In this document: piece by piece, positions 1-5,044 of the stretch
Layout of the letters: every line of letters begins with the position of its first letter
How positions within the stretch are numbered: position 1 is the first letter of the stretch
Assembly (NCBI GenBank): GCA_029238555.1
Contig: JAQWFV010000152.1
Location: 1-5,553, forward strand
Direction of reading: 5' to 3'
DNA from: Flavobacteriaceae bacterium
GTDB taxonomy: Bacteria; Bacteroidota; Bacteroidia; Flavobacteriales; Flavobacteriaceae
DNA length: 5,553 nt
Notes under the pieces: generated by a model
The model's database searches: none
The model's input: only the letters and a program-made list of their open reading frames with translations
Told to the model about the DNA's origin: nothing
Position numbers and translations under genes: made by a program

Positions 1-257
1 GCATTAGTGTCAAAACTTGTTTGGAAGACTGGCACGTCTAATTCAAGACCTAAATCGGTTACAAATTGGGCATCGGCTGCGGAAGCAGCCCCGCGTAAAT
101 TGAAATTACAATGAGCCAAAGCAAATGACAGCCCACACTGAGCACACAAATGGGCCAATACCACTGAATCTACCCCACCACTGCAAGCCAATAAAAATGG
201 ACTCGTTGTAAGCTCCTTAAATTGGGCATTTAAATGATTTTTAAAAGCGGTAATCAC
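1..257 (-). CDS. tilS: tRNA(Ile)-lysidine synthase TilS, N-terminal part (cut by window edge)
   Basis: Reading the minus strand from a GTG at 257 gives 85 complete codons before the left edge. The protein has the ATP-pyrophosphatase P-loop SGGVDS at residues 26-31, and HCNFNLRG at 49-56, which is the second signature of the N-type ATPase domain of TilS. TilS is cytoplasmic and uses ATP to attach lysine to C34 of the CAU-anticodon tRNA(Ile), so that it reads AUA; the enzyme is normally essential. The reading frame stays open upstream to a stop at 341-339 but contains no ATG. The GTG places about 25 residues before the P-loop, which fits the family, so I take it as the start. There is no clear Shine-Dalgarno sequence or promoter octamer for it. 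The gene is divergent from the membrane protein gene, with an 83-base gap. The C-terminal tRNA-binding domains lie outside the window. Confidence 0.9.
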   Translation of the reverse strand, partial: MITAFKNHLNAQFKELTTSPFLLACSGGVDSVVLAHLCAQCGLSFALAHCNFNLRGAASAADAQFVTDLGLELDVPVFQTSFDTN

Positions 258-286
258 GAGAACTAATTTATTGGGTTTAACGTGTT

Positions 287-294
287 TATATTTG
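287..294 (+). promoter_or_regulatory. Bacteroidota-type -7 promoter element for the acyltransferase gene
   Basis: TATATTTG matches the Bacteroidota -7 consensus TAnnTTTG. No TTG or TTTG is found at the usual distance upstream (a TTG at 271-273 is too close, 13 bases), so this is a one-element match. Transcription would begin near 299-301. That leaves a leader of about 40 bases before the ATG at 341, and makes the ATG at 305 almost leaderless. The site lies in the gap between the divergent tilS and acyltransferase genes. Confidence 0.4.
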
Positions 295-340
295 CTACTT
301 TTGAATGGTAAAGATACCCTTAATTTTGGAGTTAGCCCTT

Positions 341-1438
341 ATGGAGCAAAAGCGATTACATTTTATAGACGCCATTAGAGCTTGGGCTATACTCATGATG
401 CTGCAAGGCCATTTTATAGATGGATTACTCGCCCCTCAATTCAGAGATATAGATCAGAACTGGTTTCAAATTTGGACTTATTTTAGGGGCATTACTGCAC
501 CGGTGTTTTTTACCGCGTCGGGATTGATATTCACCTATCTTTTATTTAAAAACACCCAGACAGATTACGTCAATAAAAGAATTAAAAAAGGCTTGAAAAG
601 AGGGCTGCAACTAATGGTTCTAGGGTATTTATTGCGACTCAATATCCAGGGGCTCCTAAATGGGCATATTTATCCAAGTTTCTTTTATGTAGATGTATTG
701 CACTGTATTGGCTTGGCCATTCTAATGCTCATTTTTACCTATAAATTAGTAGGCCGTTGGTCCAGTAGGGTATTTACTTTTGTTGTCTTTGTATTAGCAA
801 CGCTTATTTTTAGCGTTGAACCCTGGTTTAAAAGTTTGGATTGGTCCAATTGGCCAGTAGCCTTAAGCCATTATTTTACCCGTGAAAAAGGATCTTTATT
901 CACCTTTATTCCCTGGGTAGGCTATAGCTTCTATGGGGCATTTATAGCCGTAATTTTAGTGAAGCTAAGCCATAAAAAAATGTTTTATCCCATCGCTATA
1001 ATGGTCTTATTTATTTTGGGCACTTGGCTAAAATATGACTCTTCCAGATTTTTCATATGGCTAGACGATCAATTTGACTTAAAGGTGTTAGGGGCTGTTG
1101 CTTTTAACAATTACCTCTTCATTAGACTCGGAGATGTGTTATGGGTTCTAGCTGTTTTCATGCTAGGAAGGCATTTGGTTCAATACAAACCAATTTTAGC
1201 TATAGGACAAAACACCTTAAGCATTTACGTCATTCACGCGATAATTTTATACGGAAGCTTCCATGGCTTTGGTCTGTATAAATTTTTTAAAAAATCACTT
1301 AGTGTTTCCGAAGCTTTTTCTGGAGCACTTATTTTCATTGTGTGCTGTGTGAGTGTATCATTCTTTTACGAGCGCAAAAAGGGATTGGTGAAAGATTATA
1401 TTTCTCGTATATTTAAAAAAAAAATAAGTTATGAATGA
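341..1438 (+). CDS. Polytopic membrane acyltransferase-like protein (HGSNAT/DUF1624-like)
   Basis: The protein has 365 residues from the ATG at 341, which begins MEQKRLHFIDAIR. I prefer this start to the in-frame ATG at 305, because the family's N-terminal motif follows immediately and a promoter-like element lies at 287-294. About ten hydrophobic segments are visible, near residues 10-30, 49-70, 88-101, 117-137, 144-160, 189-208, 213-229, 261-279, 291-308 and 324-342. The first carries IDAIRA...GHF with His24, as in acyltransferases of the acyltransferase-3 and heparan-alpha-glucosaminide N-acetyltransferase (DUF1624) superfamily. Near the end, GQNTLSIYVIH (289-299) also resembles that superfamily. 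The tail is basic and presumably cytoplasmic. Such proteins move acyl groups across or at the inner membrane onto sugars or envelope polymers; the substrate here cannot be read. The family's usual RG after the Asp appears here as RA. The 3' end contains a ten-A run (1415-1424) and overlaps the next gene. Confidence 0.7.
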   Translation: MEQKRLHFIDAIRAWAILMMLQGHFIDGLLAPQFRDIDQNWFQIWTYFRGITAPVFFTASGLIFTYLLFKNTQTDYVNKRIKKGLKRGLQLMVLGYLLRLNIQGLLNGHIYPSFFYVDVLHCIGLAILMLIFTYKLVGRWSSRVFTFVVFVLATLIFSVEPWFKSLDWSNWPVALSHYFTREKGSLFTFIPWVGYSFYGAFIAVILVKLSHKKMFYPIAIMVLFILGTWLKYDSSRFFIWLDDQFDLKVLGAVAFNNYLFIRLGDVLWVLAVFMLGRHLVQYKPILAIGQNTLSIYVIHAIILYGSFHGFGLYKFFKKSLSVSEAFSGALIFIVCCVSVSFFYERKKGLVKDYISRIFKKKISYE

Positions 1439-1661
1439 AAAGACATCGGGACCTGTTGAGGTTCGCTTAGAAAAAGATAAAAATTACGGATGGTGCACCT
1501 GCGGTCATACTGAAAACGAACCTTTTTGTGATGGTTCTCATAGAAAAAATAACGCTACACCTTCCTTGAAATTTAGTGTTTCTGAAGAAAAAACTGCCTT
1601 TTTATGTAGCTGTAAAAAAACATCAAACCCACCTTATTGTGACGGCAGTCATAACGGTTAA
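1431..1661 (+). CDS. Dual-CDGSH iron-sulfur domain protein (MiNT/CISD3-like)
   Basis: This 76-residue protein has two complete copies of the CDGSH motif C-X-C-X2-[ST]-X3-P-X-C-D-G-S-H. The first uses Cys22, Cys24, Cys33 and His37; the second uses Cys59, Cys61, Cys70 and His74. Each set should bind one [2Fe-2S] cluster with three Cys and one His, the redox-active and transferable kind known from mitoNEET-family proteins. Two motifs in one short chain match the monomeric CISD3/MiNT type rather than the homodimeric mitoNEET type. There is no signal peptide or membrane anchor, so it is probably cytosolic. Its start overlaps the acyltransferase stop by 8 bases (ATGAATGA), which suggests translational coupling. 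It is followed by a terminator at 1692-1714. Its physiological role is unknown; the family is linked to iron, sulfur and redox homeostasis. Confidence 0.93.
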   Translation: MNEKTSGPVEVRLEKDKNYGWCTCGHTENEPFCDGSHRKNNATPSLKFSVSEEKTAFLCSCKKTSNPPYCDGSHNG

Positions 1662-1691
1662 TGTAGAATAATAAGCGTCATAGTAATAAAA

Positions 1692-1714
1692 AAAGCCCGC
1701 TATTAGCGGGCTTT
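1692..1714. terminator. Bidirectional intrinsic terminator between converging genes
   Basis: The hairpin has a 9-bp perfect stem (AAAGCCCGC / GCGGGCTTT) and a 5-base loop (1701-1705). On the plus strand it leads into TTTATTTT (1712-1719). On the minus strand it is followed by seven Ts (complement of 1688-1694). It can therefore stop transcripts from the acyltransferase-CDGSH pair and from the converging dihydrolipoyl dehydrogenase gene, which ends 20 bases away. Confidence 0.93.
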
Positions 1715-1733
1715 ATTTTGTGTCAAAACTATA

Positions 1734-3140
1734 TTATATGTGCAATGCCCTATCTTCTGTAGCGGCTAAGGCAGCTTCCTTAATGGCTTCTGCGAAAGTA
1801 GGGTGTGCATGAGACATTCTTGAAATATCTTCAGCAGATGCTCTGAATTCCATGGCTACTACAGCTTCTGCAATAAGATCTGCACATCTAGCACCTATCA
1901 TATGCACCCCCAAAACCTCATCGGTTTCTTTGTGTGCCAATATTTTTACAAAACCATCTAAATCCATACTTGCTCTAGATCTTCCAAGAGCCCTCATGGG
2001 AAATTGACCCACTTTATAAGGCGTGTCACTTTCTTTTAATTGCTCTTCTGTTTTTCCAACAGCAGCAACTTCTGGCCAAGTGTACACAACTCCAGGAATC
2101 AGGTTGTAATCAATATGAGGCTTTTGGCCTGCTATAATCTCAGCTACCATGGTACCTTCTTCTTCTGCTTTATGGGCTAGCATTGCACCAGCAACAACAT
2201 CCCCAATAGCGTATATATGTGGTGTGGCAGTTTGTAAATGACTGTTAGTAACAATCCTGCCTCTTTCATCGAGGTTAACCCCTGCAGCTGCAGCATTTAA
2301 ACCAGCCGTATAAGGGCTTCTGCCCACTGCAACCAAACAATAATCTGCCTCTAATACTACTTCTGCACCTTTTTTATCGTTGGCTTTAACAATGACAAGA
2401 TCTCCTTTTCGAGTGACTTCTTTTACTCCGTGGGACAAAAGAAATTTCACTTTCTGTTTTTTCATCACTTTAGTGAGCTCTTTTGAAAGTGCCGCATCCA
2501 TAGAAGGAATAATACGGTCTGCATACTCCACTACGGTTACCTCTGCACCCAATCTCCTGTACACCTGTCCTAATTCGAGACCAATGACACCTCCACCAAT
2601 AACCACTAAATGCTTTGGAATTTCTGGGAGAGACAAGGCCTCTGTAGAGGTAATAATACGCTCTTTGTCTTGGGTAATAAAAGGCAATTGACTGGGTTTT
2701 GATCCAGTAGCAATAATGGTGTTCTTTGCAGAAATGTCTGTGGTTTTTCCATCATTGTCCTTGACAGCAATGGTATGCGCATCTTTAAAACTACCGAAAC
2801 CGTGAAGTACCGTAATTTTATTTTTATCCATTAGAAACTCAATCCCTTTGGTTGTTTGTGCTACAACACTGTCTTTTCTGGCAACCATTTTAGAGAGATT
2901 GGCAATAATTTCTCCTGGAATTTCAATACCGTGAGTGTCAAAATGTTTTGTAGCGTCTTCATAGTGGTGAGAAGAATCTAACAAAGCTTTAGAAGGAATA
3001 CATCCTACGTTTAAACAGGTTCCTCCTAAGGTATTATATTTTTCTATCAAAGCCGTTTTAAGGCCTAATTGTGCACAGCGAATTGCTGCTACATAACCTC
3101 CAGGTCCTGAACCTATCACAGCTACATCAAAAGCATCCAT
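1734..3140 (-). CDS. lpdA: Dihydrolipoyl dehydrogenase (E3 subunit)
   Basis: This FAD enzyme reoxidises dihydrolipoyl groups with NAD+ in pyruvate, 2-oxoglutarate and branched-chain 2-oxoacid dehydrogenases and in the glycine cleavage system. From the ATG at 3140 it has 468 residues, normal for the family. Visible parts in order are the FAD-binding GSGPGG (10-15), the redox-active disulfide GGTCLNVGC with Cys42 and Cys47, the NAD-binding GGGVIG (182-187), the second FAD motif YAIGD ending at Asp314, and the C-terminal interface domain with the catalytic His446-Glu451 pair in HPTFAE. All key residues are present. The frame also extends upstream to a TTG at 3164, but that lies upstream of the expected transcription start of the promoter at 3166-3196, and homologues begin at this Met. 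It shares its strand with the Lrp-type gene, so it could also receive read-through. It ends at the bidirectional terminator. Whether it is the cell's only E3 cannot be told from this window. Confidence 0.97.
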   Translation of the reverse strand: MDAFDVAVIGSGPGGYVAAIRCAQLGLKTALIEKYNTLGGTCLNVGCIPSKALLDSSHHYEDATKHFDTHGIEIPGEIIANLSKMVARKDSVVAQTTKGIEFLMDKNKITVLHGFGSFKDAHTIAVKDNDGKTTDISAKNTIIATGSKPSQLPFITQDKERIITSTEALSLPEIPKHLVVIGGGVIGLELGQVYRRLGAEVTVVEYADRIIPSMDAALSKELTKVMKKQKVKFLLSHGVKEVTRKGDLVIVKANDKKGAEVVLEADYCLVAVGRSPYTAGLNAAAAGVNLDERGRIVTNSHLQTATPHIYAIGDVVAGAMLAHKAEEEGTMVAEIIAGQKPHIDYNLIPGVVYTWPEVAAVGKTEEQLKESDTPYKVGQFPMRALGRSRASMDLDGFVKILAHKETDEVLGVHMIGARCADLIAEAVVAMEFRASAEDISRMSHAHPTFAEAIKEAALAATEDRALHI

Positions 3141-3165
3141 ATTTTTTATTTTTTGTAAACTCAAA

Positions 3166-3196
3166 CAAAATTACCACATAAGTTTTAGCTTACAAA
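3166..3196 (-). promoter_or_regulatory. Bacteroidota sigma-A type promoter of lpdA (TTTG-N19-TAnnTTTG)
   Basis: On the minus strand, TTTG (3196-3193) is followed after exactly 19 bases by TAATTTTG (3173-3166). This is a full match to the Bacteroidota -33/-7 promoter pattern. Transcription would start near 3160, giving a leader of about 20 bases to the ATG at 3140. The -33 element lies in the last two codons of the upstream Lrp-type gene, so lpdA appears to have its own promoter besides any read-through. Confidence 0.75.
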
Positions 3197-3645
3197 GGTA
3201 TATGTGCAGTATCTTTTATTTCACTAATCACAAAGGCACTTTGGGTACTCCCAATAGCTGAAATAGTAGTGAGTTTACCTACCATAAAATCCCTATAAGC
3301 AGCCATGTCTTCTAAATGAATTTTCAATAAATAATCATATTCTCCAGCGATATGAAAACAACTTACCACGGCTTCTAAACGGGCAATTTCTCTCTCAAAT
3401 TGGAGGACCATATCTTTAGAGTGTTGCTGCAATTTAACATGGCAAAATGCCACAAAATTCTTGTTTAGTTTTGACTTATCTAAAACGGCAACATAGCTAG
3501 ATATAATTCCTGATCGCTCTAGTTTTTTAATGCGTTCATAAATGGCGGTATTAGACAATCCAAGTTGGTTTGCATAGTACTTATTGGGTTTTTTACTGTC
3601 TTCTTGAAGCAGCTTCAATAGGCTTTTGTCAATAGAATCTATCAT
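3190..3645 (-). CDS. Lrp/AsnC family transcriptional regulator
   Basis: The 151-residue protein has the usual Lrp/AsnC length and layout. An N-terminal winged helix-turn-helix spans residues 3-60, starting IDKSLLKLL, with the recognition helix at about 31-43 (SNTAIYERIKKLE). A RAM ligand-binding and oligomerisation domain follows at about 65-145, including the conserved GEYDYLLKI (101-109). Proteins of this family form dimers to octamers that bind amino acids and regulate nearby amino acid metabolism genes. It is divergent from the methionine gamma-lyase-like gene, across a 151-base AT-rich gap. This matches the common arrangement of a local Lrp-type regulator beside its target; in Pseudomonas putida the Lrp-like MdeR sits next to methionine gamma-lyase MdeA. 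I infer that it controls the lyase and probably itself. The effector (methionine, another amino acid or an oxoacid) cannot be read from the sequence. The ATG at 3645 is the first in-frame start and fits family length. Confidence 0.94.
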   Translation of the reverse strand: MIDSIDKSLLKLLQEDSKKPNKYYANQLGLSNTAIYERIKKLERSGIISSYVAVLDKSKLNKNFVAFCHVKLQQHSKDMVLQFEREIARLEAVVSCFHIAGEYDYLLKIHLEDMAAYRDFMVGKLTTISAIGSTQSAFVISEIKDTAHIPL

Positions 3646-3664
3646 TTTTAGAACATTTTAAAGG

Positions 3665-3672
3665 CAAAATTA
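3665..3672 (-). promoter_or_regulatory. -7 promoter element of the Lrp/AsnC-family gene
   Basis: On the minus strand, TAATTTTG matches TAnnTTTG and is the same octamer as the -7 element of lpdA. A start near 3659 would give a short leader of about 14 bases to the ATG at 3645. No TTTG is present 19 bases upstream, so the promoter may be weak or activator-dependent. A 10-bp palindrome AATTATAATT (3669-3678) overlaps the element and could be part of an autoregulatory site, though the region is very AT-rich. Confidence 0.5.
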
Positions 3673-3741
3673 TAATTTAAACAATTAAAAAGATTTATTT
3701 TCTAATAAAATTACATTTTTAAGATAAATGATCTGTTATTA

Positions 3742-3749
3742 TAAATTTG
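3742..3749 (+). promoter_or_regulatory. -7 promoter element of the methionine gamma-lyase-like gene
   Basis: TAAATTTG matches the Bacteroidota -7 consensus TAnnTTTG. No TTG lies at the normal spacing upstream (around 3716-3724), which would fit a promoter that needs an activator. Transcription would begin near 3754-3756, about 40 bases before the ATG at 3797. This rules against the in-frame ATG at 3728, which would be upstream of the promoter element. Confidence 0.5.
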
Positions 3750-3785
3750 AATTGTTAATATTCAATTACAACAGTAGATTTACTG
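3747..3785. promoter_or_regulatory. Candidate operator: two inverted repeats in the lyase promoter and leader
   Basis: Two inverted repeats follow each other. The first is TTGAAT-N7-ATTCAA (3747-3765), overlapping the end of the -7 element. The second is CAGTA-GATT-TACTG (3772-3785), in the predicted leader. Their centres are about 22 bases apart, close to two helical turns. The second resembles the CAG...CTG frame of the E. coli Lrp consensus, although one base shorter. Binding by the divergent Lrp-type protein is an inference, and in such AT-rich DNA the first repeat could be chance. Confidence 0.35.
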
Positions 3786-3796
3786 AAATTAATATT

Positions 3797-5011
3797 ATGA
3801 AAACTTCAAAATCTGGTGCAGCATCTATTTTATCTCAACTTAATACTGGTGCCCATAGTGGTGTAAACCCTTCTATTTCAGATAGCAGTACCTATGTGTT
3901 TAACACAGCCAAGGATATGTCGGATACTTTTGAAGGCACCAAAGAAGGTTGTTTTCTATACAGCAGACACAGTACACCTTCCAACAATATGCTAGCCAGT
4001 AGTTTAGCTATAATGGAAGGAAGTGAAGCTGCCCATGTATTTGGCAGTGGAATGGGTGCAATTACAGCTGTATTATTTCAGTTATGTACTGCAGAAGACC
4101 ATATTGTAAGTAGCAGAACCATTTACGGAGGTACCTATGCCCTATTAAAAAACTTTATGCCTAAATACGGCGTACAAACCAGTTTTGTAGACACCACTGA
4201 CCTCCAAGCTGTAACAGCTGCCATTACCCCTAAAACAAAAGTTTTATACTGTGAGGCAATGAGTAATCCGCTTTTAGAAATTAGTGATATTGAGGCGTTG
4301 GCAGCAATAGCTCAAAAACACCAGCTCACTCTAGTGGTAGACAATACCTTTACCCCGTTAATGATCACTCCACTAAAACATGGTGCTCACATTGTCATAC
4401 ACAGTCTCACGAAATTTATTAACGGTACCTCAGATGCAGTCGCTGGCGTGGTTTGTGCTACAGAAGATTTCTGTAACTCCCTGAGAGATGTCAATCAAGG
4501 GGCAGCCATGCTCTTTGGAAGCACACTAGATAGCCAAAGGGCAGCTTCAATCCATAAAAATTTAAAAACACTTCCTATAAGAATGGCCAAACATTCTGAA
4601 AACGCCTACTGTATTGCCCGAGGGCTTCAGCAAGCAGGCTTTAAAGTAATGTATCCTGGACTAGACGGCCATAGAGGAAAGCACACCCTTGAAAAACAAT
4701 TGGAACCAGGTTTTGGGTATGGTGGATTAATGACCTTAGACGCCGGTAGTCTCGAAAAAGCAAATGCTTTAATGGAAGCCATGCAAGATGCTGGCGTAGG
4801 ATACTTAGCTGTAAGCTTAGGATTTTATAAAACGCTTTTTTCTGCCTCGGGAAGCTCTACCTCTTCTGAAATTTCTAAAGAGGAACAAATTCAAATGGGT
4901 CTTGGGGAAGGTTTAATACGTTTTTCGATTGGCCTAGATCACATGCCAGAAGAAACCTTAGCGCTTATATTGACCTGTATAGATAAAGTAGCCTTGCATA
5001 AAGGCGCGTAA
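3797..5011 (+). CDS. megL: PLP-dependent Cys/Met metabolism enzyme, methionine gamma-lyase-like
   Basis: The protein has 404 residues and belongs to the gamma-subfamily of fold-type I PLP enzymes (cystathionine gamma-synthase, gamma-lyase, methionine gamma-lyase). Visible residues are Tyr55 and Arg57 (YSR, phosphate contact from the neighbouring subunit), Tyr110 stacking on PLP (in IYGGTY), Asp182 (VVDNTF), the PLP lysine Lys206 in SLTKF with Ser203 and Thr205, Ser340 (in VSLG), and the carboxylate-binding Arg375 (in IRFSIGLD). The most likely reaction is elimination from methionine or a related amino acid, giving 2-oxobutyrate, ammonia and a thiol. However, the position of the characteristic methionine gamma-lyase cysteine (Cys116 in P. 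putida) is Gly112 here, so homocysteine, cystathionine, cysteine or O-acetylhomoserine remain possible substrates. I chose the ATG at 3797 over 3728 because the longer form adds 23 non-family residues and starts upstream of the promoter element. A divergent Lrp-type regulator lies upstream and an NhaC-family carrier 33 bases downstream, probably cotranscribed. Confidence 0.85.
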   Translation: MKTSKSGAASILSQLNTGAHSGVNPSISDSSTYVFNTAKDMSDTFEGTKEGCFLYSRHSTPSNNMLASSLAIMEGSEAAHVFGSGMGAITAVLFQLCTAEDHIVSSRTIYGGTYALLKNFMPKYGVQTSFVDTTDLQAVTAAITPKTKVLYCEAMSNPLLEISDIEALAAIAQKHQLTLVVDNTFTPLMITPLKHGAHIVIHSLTKFINGTSDAVAGVVCATEDFCNSLRDVNQGAAMLFGSTLDSQRAASIHKNLKTLPIRMAKHSENAYCIARGLQQAGFKVMYPGLDGHRGKHTLEKQLEPGFGYGGLMTLDAGSLEKANALMEAMQDAGVGYLAVSLGFYKTLFSASGSSTSSEISKEEQIQMGLGEGLIRFSIGLDHMPEETLALILTCIDKVALHKGA

Positions 5012-5027
5012 AATTGTAATATTACGC
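5006..5027 (+). other. Weak stem-loop between the lyase and nhaC genes
   Basis: GCGTAA (5006-5011, containing the lyase stop codon) pairs with TTACGC (5022-5027) across a 10-base loop, and TTT follows. An overlapping perfect palindrome GTAATATTAC (5016-5025) gives an alternative fold. It is too weak to be a confident terminator, but it could lower read-through or affect mRNA stability between the two genes. There is no TAnnTTTG promoter octamer in the 33-base gap, so nhaC most likely depends on transcription from upstream. Confidence 0.3.
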
Positions 5028-5044
5028 TTTACTAAATTACTACT

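Noticed and set aside
305..340. In-frame N-terminal extension of the acyltransferase from an ATG at 305
   Set aside because: The 12 added residues precede the family's normal N-terminal motif, and the start would be almost at the predicted transcription start, so the ATG at 341 is preferred.
2380..2691. Open frame of about 103 codons on the plus strand inside lpdA
   Set aside because: It is antisense to the well-conserved lpdA coding sequence, has no recognisable domain or promoter, and looks like a shadow frame.
3141..3164. Upstream TTG start for dihydrolipoyl dehydrogenase
   Set aside because: It lies before the expected transcription start, and homologues begin at the Met encoded at 3140.
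3648..3656. Tiny upstream frame ATG-TTC-TAA before the Lrp-type gene (minus strand)
   Set aside because: It is two sense codons long, about 3 bases from the predicted transcription start, and has no sign of a regulatory leader peptide; chance is sufficient.
3646..3741. Assorted short AT-only palindromes and repeated AAAATTA-like words in the divergent gap
   Set aside because: The gap is so AT-rich that such matches are expected by chance. Only the repeats at 3747-3785, which include G and C positions, are worth listing.
3728..3796. In-frame N-terminal extension of the lyase from an ATG at 3728
   Set aside because: It adds 23 residues unlike the family and begins upstream of the -7 element at 3742-3749.
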